From Oscillospiraceae bacterium (GTDB lineage: Bacteria; Bacillota; Clostridia; Oscillospirales; CAG-272), in NCBI GenBank assembly GCA_015064885.1, contig SVRJ01000004.1, positions 1 through 64,000 on the forward strand: DNA of 64,000 nucleotides. Direction: 5' to 3'. Positions 9,819 through 18,785 of this stretch are shown here, piece by piece. Under the pieces are notes generated by a model. It did no database searches. It saw only the letters and a list, made by a program, of their open reading frames with translations, and was not told the DNA's origin. Within the stretch, counting starts at the first letter, position 1, and every line of letters begins with the position of its first letter. The position numbers and the translations under genes were made by a program.

Positions 9819-10673
9819 TCATATCAGCTCCGCGGGAAATACCGCTTTTCCGCCCTCGAATCCAACCTCCGTGCTTATCAGGATAACGGTATCCACGCTT
9901 TTGACAGTTTTTCCGGATCCATCGAGAAGCTCTGCACTATCCGGGACAAATCCGAAAACAACAGACGAACCGTTCACCGTGATCACGGGAACCGCACATA
10001 TCTTTATTCCATCCCAAGATCCGATCATCCCGCGCGAAAGCATATGCGCCTTTTCTTCCCCGATCATTAATGCAATATCGTTTTGTGAAATTACGGTGCA
10101 CGCTTTACCGCGCAAGGGATCCCTCAGCTTGTTTCCGCTGTCGATAAGCAATAAAAGCTCTGCGCTCTTTCCGAATGCACTTATACGTATCCTCTCCGCT
10201 CTGTCTATCCTGCTCCTTTTTATAACTATCAGCACTGCGTATGAAAGAAACGCGCCGAGAGCAAGAGCGAGATATATTCCCGGCGAAAGGCTTGCTGACG
10301 GCTGCGCCTCCCATCCGTCGTCCACAACGTCCAAAAATCTGTGTATGAAGTAAAATGCAACGCTCACCCCACCTCCAACCGCGGTGTTCACTCCGAGGTA
10401 TACAAGAGATATTCTGAGCATCCTGATCATTCTGTCACCCTTGCGAAAAAAGGCTGTAAACGAGATGACCGCACAAAAAGCAAGTGACAAAAGAACGGAA
10501 GCAATACCGTCGGGAAGAAAAAGAGCACATATCGAGTACACACCGCCTATAGCAGCCGCAAGACAGATCCTGTATCTTTTTCCGCTGAACGAACCTATTT
10601 TTGCAGCTATCGTGAGGCATGCAAGGTCCATAAAAAAGTTTATCAGGAAAAGAAGATCTGCATAAACGTCCAA
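9819..10673 (-). CDS. spoIIGA: Sigma-E processing peptidase SpoIIGA
   Basis: 284 aa; multi-TM N-terminus MDVYADLLFLINFFMDLACL and aspartic-protease motif LLLIDSGNKLRDPLRGKACTVIS; adjacent sigE. Confidence 0.93.
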   Translation of the reverse strand: MDVYADLLFLINFFMDLACLTIAAKIGSFSGKRYRICLAAAIGGVYSICALFLPDGIASVLLSLAFCAVISFTAFFRKGDRMIRMLRISLVYLGVNTAVGGGVSVAFYFIHRFLDVVDDGWEAQPSASLSPGIYLALALGAFLSYAVLIVIKRSRIDRAERIRISAFGKSAELLLLIDSGNKLRDPLRGKACTVISQNDIALMIGEEKAHMLSRGMIGSWDGIKICAVPVITVNGSSVVFGFVPDSAELLDGSGKTVKSVDTVILISTEVGFEGGKAVFPAELI

Positions 10674-10803
10674 AGATCATCCCTCACTTTCGTACACCTT
10701 TATGCGCTGATAAAATTATATCACCCAAGACTCGAAAAAAATGTCGCTTACGCGCCCTATGAAAAAAAATATTTGATCAGCCGATCAAATTTACAGAAAT
10801 ATC

Positions 10804-10832
10804 TTGAAAGATAAATTGATATATGTTATAAT
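10804..10832 (+). promoter_or_regulatory. Sigma-A-type promoter: TTGAAA-N17-TATAAT
   Basis: Direct reading; upstream of the 10866 CDS. Confidence 0.75.
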
Positions 10833-10865
10833 TAAGGGGAATAACACACTTGCGGAGGCTTCTTT

Positions 10866-11693
10866 ATGGAAAAGAAAATAAAAGAGCTACTCGAAAGCGA
10901 GGGTATCCTTCTCTTCGGTATATGCTCTCTTGCCGATTGCAATATCACGAGAGAATATCTTCTTGAGAAAGCCGGGATACGTTCCGGGAGCGCAATACTC
11001 TTTGCTATCCCCTATTTTTCGGAGGATTCGCTTTTGAAGGAAAGAAATATTTCCGCTTACGCTGTGTGCAAGGATTATCACGCATACACGAAGCAACTCT
11101 TTAAAAGACTCGAAAGCGAGCTTTCGTCAGCCTTCCCAAAAAACAGATTTGCATTTTTTGCGGATCACTCACCGATAGATGAACGCGATGCGGCGGTAAA
11201 ATGCGGAATAGGCTTTTTCGGGAAGAACAGACTGCTTATAAGCAATGCATATTCATCCTATATGTTTATTGCCGAGATAATTACCGACGCCACTCTGACA
11301 CCCACTTTACCGCTGTCCTCTCTTGAATGTATAGGATGCGGGAAATGCCTCTCCGCGTGCCCAATGAATACGGACGGCTCTCCCGAGTGCCTCTCGGCAA
11401 TTACTCAGAAAAAAGGGGCGCTCTCGGACGGGGAGGTCGCTCTTATGAAAAAATACAACACCTTCTGGGGCTGCGACATATGTCAGGAGGTATGCCCTCA
11501 CACGAAAAAGGCTATTGAAAGCGGCAGCATATTCTCCCCTATTGCTTATTTTTCAGAGGATACAACGCCTCATCTCACCGTACCTCTCATAGAAGGAATG
11601 AATGATGAGGAGTTTTCAAAAAGAGCATATTCATGGCGAGGAAAGCAGGTCCTGCTTCGGAATCTTTTGTATTCGGACGATCACGTTCTCTGA
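10866..11693 (+). CDS. Epoxyqueuosine reductase (QueG)-like 4Fe-4S protein
   Basis: 275 aa; paired Fe-S motifs CIGCGKCLSACPMN and CDICQEVCPH; QueG-like KCGIGFFGKNRLLIS. Confidence 0.8.
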   Translation: MEKKIKELLESEGILLFGICSLADCNITREYLLEKAGIRSGSAILFAIPYFSEDSLLKERNISAYAVCKDYHAYTKQLFKRLESELSSAFPKNRFAFFADHSPIDERDAAVKCGIGFFGKNRLLISNAYSSYMFIAEIITDATLTPTLPLSSLECIGCGKCLSACPMNTDGSPECLSAITQKKGALSDGEVALMKKYNTFWGCDICQEVCPHTKKAIESGSIFSPIAYFSEDTTPHLTVPLIEGMNDEEFSKRAYSWRGKQVLLRNLLYSDDHVL

Positions 11694-11711
11694 TAATTTT
11701 AAAATCCGGTT

Positions 11712-12440
11712 ATGAAAATGAAAAAGAAAAATGAAATAAACGAGCTTCAAAAAGAAAACCGAATGCTGCGCGCAGAGCTTGCACGCGCAGAAAAAAGGAT
11801 ACGTATTCTCAGCAAGGATTCGGCTTCCGAGATCACGGGATACGTCTCGGGCAAGGCGGACAGATACGCTTATTCAAATCATTATCTCGGGTTTCTTTTC
11901 ATGTCGCTAAAGGCAAGCAATATATACAACAAGACAAAGACTGTCATAAAATTCTTCTCGCGATTCAGAATAGTTTCTCTGCTTGTTAAGATCATAACGT
12001 CGATCGTGGTATTCCTTGAGACGAGTGCACACCTTATTCTCTTCTCTACTATCGCCCTGATAACCCTTCCCATCTCGGCGGTGTTCGGGCTCATCACGTT
12101 TACCGTCGCTTTTCTCGGAAGCAGCAGAGCAAACAAAAAGCTCGCGTCTCTTCCCTACAAAAAGAACGTATACGTATTCTTCCCCCAAAACGTAAAAAGG
12201 TTTAAGGGCGACAATTTCTTCAAGGGCTGGGTAGAGGAGATCGCAAGCAACAAAAGGAACCTTGTAATTATCGTATCCCCCGCTTTCTGGAAGAGGTCGG
12301 GATACGTCAAGGGAAAATATTATCTGCATTACAGACGGGATGCCGAAAATATTTTTATGATAAGAAATTATTATTTCTTCAGCTTCAGACGGAACGTACT
12401 GAATAATTCACTCGCAGAAAACGTTTATATGATACATTGA
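11712..12440 (+). CDS. Hypothetical membrane protein with N-terminal coiled coil
   Basis: 242 aa; N-terminal heptad-like region, two hydrophobic segments (SLLVKIITSIVVFLETSAHLILFSTIALITLPISAVFGLI); RBS and tandem spacing support coding. Confidence 0.65.
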   Translation: MKMKKKNEINELQKENRMLRAELARAEKRIRILSKDSASEITGYVSGKADRYAYSNHYLGFLFMSLKASNIYNKTKTVIKFFSRFRIVSLLVKIITSIVVFLETSAHLILFSTIALITLPISAVFGLITFTVAFLGSSRANKKLASLPYKKNVYVFFPQNVKRFKGDNFFKGWVEEIASNKRNLVIIVSPAFWKRSGYVKGKYYLHYRRDAENIFMIRNYYFFSFRRNVLNNSLAENVYMIH

Positions 12441-12458
12441 TATGGAGTTTGATATAAG

Positions 12459-15400
12459 ATGATTGAATTTATTTGCTCCGGCTCAGAGGAGCACCGCAGA
12501 AACCGTATATTTAAAAAAGCCGGGCAATGTGTGAGCGAGGGGCGAAAGGCCTACCTTCTTGTCCCCGACCAGCAGGTGCTCGCCTATGAGGATGAGGCGG
12601 GAAAAAAGCTCCCCCCTTCAGCCCCTCTCTCTTTCACGGTAACAAGCTTTTCACTTCTATCCGATATAGCATCGCGCAGATACGGTGCTCTCTCTTATAA
12701 AATGCTCACAAGACCGCAAAAGGTACTGTTCATGTGGAAAGCCATAAAAGAGGTTTCTCCTTTTTTATCGGTATACGGCCGTTCCTCTCCCGAAGCTCTC
12801 TCCGTCCGTATGCTTGAATGCGTTGACGAGCTCAAATCCTGTGGGGTAACCTGCGAGCATCTTCTCGACGCTTCGGCATGCATGACCGACTCTCCCGTCT
12901 TTTCAAAAAAACTTTCGGATATAGCGTCGGTATATTCCGCATATTCCGCACTTACACAGAATAAATATTCGGACGTAAACGACGAACAGAAAAAGCTTCT
13001 CGGTTTTCTTGAAAAAGAAGACATGTTTTCAGGGTACGACGTCTACATAGACTCGTTTACCGATTTCACTCGGTTACAGCTCGAAATAATCGCTCATATA
13101 TTCCATAAGGCAGAAAACGTTTGCGTGTCTCTCCATGCCGACCCAAGCGAAGACGTCTCTATACAATTTGAATGCATAAGACAAACCTTTTTTGATCTTT
13201 CAAAACTGTGCGAAAGGTACGGCAAGGAATATACCGTGACCTCTCAGAAGATGGAGGCCGGCGGAAATTTTGCACTTGAATATCTTTCGGAAAACCTTCT
13301 CTCTCCGCGGCAGTCGGTATACGAAGGAAAATACGCTGAAGGAGAACGGATAGAAGCCTTTGCATGTCTTGACGTTCAGGAGGAGATCTGTGCGTGCATA
13401 AATCTTATAAAGAGAGCTCTTTACGAGGGATACAAGCTTTCTGATATCGCGGTCCTTTCAAGAGATCCGTCAAAGTACGAAAAGCTGCTCGCGCTTTCTG
13501 CCGCCGATGCCAAGATCCCCCTGTTCACCTCGGACAAAATGCTGATCTCTGACAGCTGCTTTGCAGTATATATGATAAGCCTTTTGAAAATCATTTCGGG
13601 AGGTTGGAGAAGAAGCGATATACTCGCACACCTCAAATGCGGTCTTACCGATTTTTCCTTCGAGGATATAAGCCGATTTGATCTGTACACTTCCCGATGG
13701 GATATCGACGGAAGAGCGCGCTTCTGCGGCAAGGATTTTTCTGCATCCTACAAGCGTTTTTCCGGCAAGGGTGACGAGGACGATGAATTCATCATCTCCT
13801 CAAACAAAATAAAAAATGGGCTCTTCCCACGCATACTCTCTCTTGAGGAAAAGCTCACAAAAGCCAAAACGGTAAACGATATGCTTATATCACTGTTCGA
13901 GTACACGGAAGAAAACAACACCGCGCAAAAGCTCAGTGACATGTCAAATGCATCAGCAAACACCGGCGATCTCAGAACCGCAGAACAAAATGCACGCACG
14001 TATAACACAGCCGTAAGGCTTCTGGACGATATAGCATATGCTCTCGACGGTGAACCTGCCATGTCGGTAAAAGACCTTTGCTCTATGATAGAGCTTATAT
14101 TCTCGAACACTGAAATAGGCTTTATTCCCACGAGAAAGGACGAGGTGATACTTGCAGACGCTTCTCTGTACCGATCCTTCGGTCACAAGGTGGTTATCAT
14201 ACTCGGCATGAAGGAGGGTGACTTCCCACGTGCGATAAGCGGGGCGGGTCTGATAACAGACGCTGAAAAGAGCTTGCTCAGAAACGAAGGCATAGATCTC
14301 ACGCCTTCGGCGGTAATATCGGCATCCAAGGAATATCTCCATCTGTGGAAGGCTATAACCACAGCCAAGGAGCAGCTGTACGTGACCTACCCGCAAAGAT
14401 GTGCGGGAGAGGGCGAATGCGCTCCGGGTATAGCGATAAAGAGTATATCCGCACTTCTCGGGAAAGAGCACGTGCGAATCTTCTCCGAATGTATGGGCGA
14501 GCTTATGTACGATCCGCTCACTACCTTCTCGGGTCTTTCGTCACAGGAAAGCGGAAGTGTATACAAAAAGCTTGCAGACGAATACTGCAGGGATACTGAC
14601 TCTGAAAGTATACGGCTCGGTGGAAAAAACGCTTCTCTCACCTCTGCGCATTCTCTGTCTGAGGAAAGTGCGTCAAGGCTTGTTCCGACTCCGATAACAG
14701 TCTCTCCGACCTCTCTCGAGGCATACAACAAATGTGCTTTCTCATATTTCTGTTCACGCTTTCTTGAGCTTGACGACGGAAGAAAGAACGAATATTCCGC
14801 AATAATCTCCGGCTCCCTCATACACGAGATACTCGAAAAGTATCTGGCAAAAGGTAAAAAATACACTGCCGAAGAAACCGAGGAGATATGCCGGAAGATC
14901 TCCGACGAATACTATGACGAGACGTGTCCCGAGCATCTTTCGGACAATGAACGCTTAAAATTGAATTTCACGCGCGCCGCGATAAACGCGGCTCTGCTCG
15001 CGAGATTTGCCGAATTAGATATAGAAAACTCGGGCTTTTCTCCGACAGCCTTCGAAAAGCAGATCCACACACCCCTCCGTGATGACACGAACGGTGACGT
15101 ATATCTGCGCGGAAGGATAGACAGAGTTGACATGGCATCAACAAGTGAGGGTGATTTTCTCCGCATAATCGATTACAAGAGCGGAAGCAAAAAGTTTTCA
15201 CTTGAGGAGACACAGGAGGGCACCGAGCTTCAGCTGCCGCTTTACCTCTCTGCCCTTATGAAGGGAGACAATTCAGTAATGCCCGGAGGATTTCTCTATC
15301 TTTCAAGCGCGGTGTCAAGGCACGACGTATCCTCTGCCGCAGAGCTCGAAGATACGGAAGCGCTCGACGCCTCTCTCGTTTCCAAAATCGAAGCAAGCGG

Positions 15401-15623
15401 AATACTGAACAGTCTCTTCACTCAGAAAAAGAGTGCAAAGCTTCAGGGGCTTTCGGATGAAAGGATCCGTGAAATACTGATGGAGGCGGAAAGCGTAGCA
15501 TCGGATACGGTAAAGCGCATGCGTAAGGGCAATATTTCTCCTTCTCCGAAGAAAATATCAGACAGATATACGTGTGAGTACTGTCCTTATTTCGCCGTCT
15601 GCCGCTCAAAAAAGCAGGGGTGA
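12459..15623 (+). CDS. addB: ATP-dependent helicase/nuclease subunit AddB
   Basis: 1054 aa; helicase-like core (VVIILGMKEGDFPRAI), C-terminal nuclease GRIDRVD...LRIIDYKSG and Fe-S cysteines CEYCPYFAVC. Confidence 0.9.
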   Translation: MIEFICSGSEEHRRNRIFKKAGQCVSEGRKAYLLVPDQQVLAYEDEAGKKLPPSAPLSFTVTSFSLLSDIASRRYGALSYKMLTRPQKVLFMWKAIKEVSPFLSVYGRSSPEALSVRMLECVDELKSCGVTCEHLLDASACMTDSPVFSKKLSDIASVYSAYSALTQNKYSDVNDEQKKLLGFLEKEDMFSGYDVYIDSFTDFTRLQLEIIAHIFHKAENVCVSLHADPSEDVSIQFECIRQTFFDLSKLCERYGKEYTVTSQKMEAGGNFALEYLSENLLSPRQSVYEGKYAEGERIEAFACLDVQEEICACINLIKRALYEGYKLSDIAVLSRDPSKYEKLLALSAADAKIPLFTSDKMLISDSCFAVYMISLLKIISGGWRRSDILAHLKCGLTDFSFEDISRFDLYTSRWDIDGRARFCGKDFSASYKRFSGKGDEDDEFIISSNKIKNGLFPRILSLEEKLTKAKTVNDMLISLFEYTEENNTAQKLSDMSNASANTGDLRTAEQNARTYNTAVRLLDDIAYALDGEPAMSVKDLCSMIELIFSNTEIGFIPTRKDEVILADASLYRSFGHKVVIILGMKEGDFPRAISGAGLITDAEKSLLRNEGIDLTPSAVISASKEYLHLWKAITTAKEQLYVTYPQRCAGEGECAPGIAIKSISALLGKEHVRIFSECMGELMYDPLTTFSGLSSQESGSVYKKLADEYCRDTDSESIRLGGKNASLTSAHSLSEESASRLVPTPITVSPTSLEAYNKCAFSYFCSRFLELDDGRKNEYSAIISGSLIHEILEKYLAKGKKYTAEETEEICRKISDEYYDETCPEHLSDNERLKLNFTRAAINAALLARFAELDIENSGFSPTAFEKQIHTPLRDDTNGDVYLRGRIDRVDMASTSEGDFLRIIDYKSGSKKFSLEETQEGTELQLPLYLSALMKGDNSVMPGGFLYLSSAVSRHDVSSAAELEDTEALDASLVSKIEASGILNSLFTQKKSAKLQGLSDERIREILMEAESVASDTVKRMRKGNISPSPKKISDRYTCEYCPYFAVCRSKKQG

Positions 15624-15773
15624 AAGGGATCCGACCGGTAACAGGTAACAAATCTCTTTGCGTAAGTACTTTCAATACAACGCTGAAAGCATACCGAAAA
15701 ATATTCGCAAAAATATTTCAAACAAAAAACGGCCGAGCAATTTCTCTGTTGTCCTTAACGGAGAAATCACAAT

Positions 15774-15806
15774 AACCGCACCGCTGACGTAATTAGCGGT
15801 GCGGTT
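15774..15806. terminator. Hairpin aaccgcaccgct/agcggtgcggtt
   Basis: 12-bp perfect inverted repeat downstream of addB. Confidence 0.65.
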
Positions 15807-15811
15807 TCTAT

Positions 15812-15871
15812 TACATAAAGAAATGTTCGTATACATAAAGAAATGTTCGTATACATAAAGAAATGTTCGTA
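15812..15871. repeat. 3 x 20-bp tandem repeat (tacataaagaaatgttcgta)
   Basis: Three exact consecutive copies: 15812-15831, 15832-15851, 15852-15871. Confidence 0.95.
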
Positions 15872-15893
15872 GGGCGGGGGCTTGCTCCCGCCG
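15868..15893 (+). repeat. REP-like hairpin element, left flank of accessory island
   Basis: cgtagggcgggggcttgctcccgccg; exact reverse complement of 18652-18677. Confidence 0.9.
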
Positions 15894-16082
15894 AAATATG
15901 TAGGAGAGGCTATATCTGCTAAAGAAAACATAGATCTCTTTTCAGCGTAGCGTACCATCCCCCGAGAGTGGGAGCAAGAACCTTGTAAGGTTCGGATATT
16001 GCAAGGTTTTAGAAAAAATAGGGCGGTTTGAGCAAAAAGTTCATGCCGCCTTGTCTTTTTTGGATTGATTTATTAACATATT

Positions 16083-16109
16083 TGTGGTATAATTTAGATG
16101 TATACCACA
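16083..16109. promoter_or_regulatory. Promoter with an overlapping 9-bp inverted repeat TGTGGTATA...TATACCACA
   Basis: -10 TATAAT at 16088-16093 lies inside the palindrome; ATG at 16125. Confidence 0.6.
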
Positions 16110-16124
16110 GAAAGGTATCTTGTT

Positions 16125-17600
16125 ATGGATATATATGAATCTCTCAATTACGTATCAAAATTAGCATTTCCAAGAATTAAGTATGTTTGGGATGGATTAA
16201 GCATTAAAGAAGCAAGGCCTATTTTTAGGATTTCTATTTTTACGAATAAAGTAGAAGATTATATAGAGGATTATTATGAAAAAGGCTTAAAGTCGCTATT
16301 AAAAGTCATTGAATGCGGCAATCTTTCATCGGAAGTAGAATTTTACGCCAAACAACTGTTAGTAGTCTTGGCTGATCATACTATCAACTACCATAGTGAT
16401 ATATGCAAAAACAAAGCCGAGATTGCATGTAAACTATATAAGAAAAACATTGTTTTTAGAGAAACCGTAATTGAGTACTCCCCTTATCTTTATAAGTTAA
16501 TTCCCAACTTAATAGCTTCATCATTTTTTCACTTGGATTATAAAACGGTTAAGGATGTGTGTGATAACTGTATCGATAAGTGTCGAAGAGAAACAAAAAA
16601 TTTCGAACAATTTTTAGAAAAGCTTTACGATGAATTTACCTATAATCATTCGTTTGCCAATTTGGTTACAGAAGATAATGTTTTCAAGTATTGGCAAATA
16701 GCCGAATATATTAACACCTCAATTCCTGAACTGAATTTTTATGATGTGCGTGATGGTAAAACAATTTTCGCTTTTAAAAAGGATATTGATGCCATAAATG
16801 ATACACGAGCATCTATCAAATCGGTAAAAAATAGAAAATTTTGGATAAACAAAAAGGACATTCCAGAATTTTGGGAGTTTTCGTTTAGGTATCCTAATGG
16901 TGTTAACGGTGATTTGGTAAGATACATATTTGAAGAATACGGAGAGGCAGAAAAGCAATCATCTTCTATGTGGCGAGGGAAAATATCAAAGAAATACTTT
17001 GAGTTGTTTGAGGTGTTTTCTACCATAACCAACTATATAACCTATGATCCCGATTTCTTTTCGGTCTTCGAGAACCACCATTTACCTACAATATTATATC
17101 GAAATAGATATTCTGTAACAGAAACTCAACAATTTGGGAAACTCTTTTATAATGAACTAATGGAAGTGCTAAATGCCCATAAAAATGAGCAAAAGCAAAA
17201 AAGAACTGATTTATATGCTCAACTAATTCTTTTAGATAGAACATCTCCCAAATGGAAATCCGAGGCACAGCTGTTTTCACTTGTTTCAAGTATCTACCCA
17301 GATGCGATATATCAGTATCGTACAGATTGGCTTGGTATGCAATCTCTTGACATATTTATACCTTCTTTGTCAGTGGGTATAGAGTATCAAGGAAAACAGC
17401 ATTACTCTCCTATCGAGCATTTTGGTGGTGAAGAACATTTTAAGCAACAGCAAGAGAATGATAAAAGAAAAAAGATGCTTTGCAATAAAAATGGGGTTAT
17501 CTTAATAGAATGGCCTTATACAGAAGGTATAACAGCAACAAATCTAACCAAATTTTTATCAGAAGCACAAAGCAAAAAAGAAAAAAAGGCTAATAAATAA
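16125..17600 (+). CDS. Uncharacterised protein with C-terminal PD-(D/E)XK-type nuclease-like domain
   Basis: ~491 aa from ATG 16125 (the ORF extends to 16098); C-terminal 'QSLDIFIPSLSVGIEYQGKQHYSPIEHFGGEEHFKQQQENDKRKKMLCNKNGVILIEWPY' has D...E-x-x-G-K spacing. Confidence 0.65.
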   Translation: MDIYESLNYVSKLAFPRIKYVWDGLSIKEARPIFRISIFTNKVEDYIEDYYEKGLKSLLKVIECGNLSSEVEFYAKQLLVVLADHTINYHSDICKNKAEIACKLYKKNIVFRETVIEYSPYLYKLIPNLIASSFFHLDYKTVKDVCDNCIDKCRRETKNFEQFLEKLYDEFTYNHSFANLVTEDNVFKYWQIAEYINTSIPELNFYDVRDGKTIFAFKKDIDAINDTRASIKSVKNRKFWINKKDIPEFWEFSFRYPNGVNGDLVRYIFEEYGEAEKQSSSMWRGKISKKYFELFEVFSTITNYITYDPDFFSVFENHHLPTILYRNRYSVTETQQFGKLFYNELMEVLNAHKNEQKQKRTDLYAQLILLDRTSPKWKSEAQLFSLVSSIYPDAIYQYRTDWLGMQSLDIFIPSLSVGIEYQGKQHYSPIEHFGGEEHFKQQQENDKRKKMLCNKNGVILIEWPYTEGITATNLTKFLSEAQSKKEKKANK

Positions 17601-17624
17601 AATAACAATCAATAGAGGTGCAAA

Positions 17625-18173
17625 ATGTATTTTGATCCATTATCAGCTTGGTTAGTTGCGTTAATAGCAGACGGAACTATAATAGCAGGAGAAAAATTTG
17701 GTGGTCGTTCTGCTATGGCAGAGTATGATAAAAAACGTATAAAAGAACGTAACGAGTGGCTAAACAATGATATTAGAAGACTAAAAGCAAAATTCGAATT
17801 GGTTATGCCCGAACACACCTATGAAAGAATACAAACTCAAATAAAGATATATAGAGATTCTGTTTCATTTACGCGACCTAATGATCCGCCAATTGTAATT
17901 GACTTGGATAATCAAGAGTATATTATTTCTCTTCTTGAAGAATGTTCCAAAAGGTACAGCCAATATTCAAGTGAGAAATATCTCCCAAAGGCTGAATGGT
18001 TCAAAAATGCGGCTATAGAAGCAAGACGGAGAAAAGAACGATATACAAAGGAACTTGAGGAGAACCGCATAAAAGAAGCAAAAGAACGAGAGAAACAGCA
18101 GACTATGAGCAATATATATTTGGTTATAGGACTTGTGATTTTCGTTGCTTTTATAATCTTCTTTTTCTCATAA
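17625..18173 (+). CDS. Uncharacterised coiled-coil protein with C-terminal transmembrane helix
   Basis: 182 aa; charged helical middle and C-terminal NIYLVIGLVIFVAFIIFFFS; RBS 'agaggtg'; 24 bp after the nuclease gene. Confidence 0.65.
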   Translation: MYFDPLSAWLVALIADGTIIAGEKFGGRSAMAEYDKKRIKERNEWLNNDIRRLKAKFELVMPEHTYERIQTQIKIYRDSVSFTRPNDPPIVIDLDNQEYIISLLEECSKRYSQYSSEKYLPKAEWFKNAAIEARRRKERYTKELEENRIKEAKEREKQQTMSNIYLVIGLVIFVAFIIFFFS

Positions 18174-18215
18174 ATATTATAGTGCTATTTATATTAAATG
18201 ACATAAATATCAATC

Positions 18216-18254
18216 GACCTCGGTCTGCGTACAACGCAGATCGGGGTCTTTTTT
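18216..18254 (+). terminator. Rho-independent terminator
   Basis: gacctcggtctgcg-tacaa-cgcagatcggggtc followed by ttttttc. Confidence 0.8.
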
Positions 18255-18294
18255 CTCGCCATACATATTATAGTGCCGATTTTCCTTGCTGGTA

Positions 18295-18344
18295 GAAAAA
18301 ATGACATTTTTTGATATTTTCATTTATCAAGATGTCATTTTTTC
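18295..18344. repeat. 13-bp perfect inverted repeat gaaaaaatgacat / atgtcattttttc
   Basis: 18295-18307 and 18332-18344. Confidence 0.8.
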
Positions 18345-18651
18345 ACTATAATATAGCAAAGGCATTTTTTGCTATAAAATTTGTAAGGTACAGAATATGA
18401 AAGGAGTGAAAATACAGTATGGATAAGGATTTTGAGGCTTTTATATATTGCGATAAAGGTATATATAAAAGTATCAAAATATTGGGATGAAACAGCGAGC
18501 GTAGCTCGATGCTTCATCCCGAAGGAACGTGAAGGATTTTTGATAAAGAAAAATCCAACATTCTCTCAAATGATTTTGCAAACGACAAAATCGACACTAT
18601 AATGGGTTTAGCTACACTTTACCTGCATATGTGAAAAGAGTGTATAAAAAA

Positions 18652-18677
18652 CGGCGGGAGCAAGCCCCCGCCCTACG
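18652..18677 (-). repeat. REP-like hairpin element, right flank of accessory island
   Basis: cggcgggagcaagcccccgccctacg; exact inverted copy of 15868-15893. Confidence 0.9.
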
Positions 18678-18785
18678 TTGTATAGATATTTTTTCTGTAT
18701 TTATCGCCAGTTCCGCATTTATTTAACAAATGCACAGGGCTATGCCCATACCCCTATCTTATTTCTCCGATAAGGGCATCAGCCA

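Noticed and set aside
15812-15871. Possible CRISPR array
   Set aside because: Three head-to-tail 20-bp units with no spacers and no cas genes; a simple tandem repeat.
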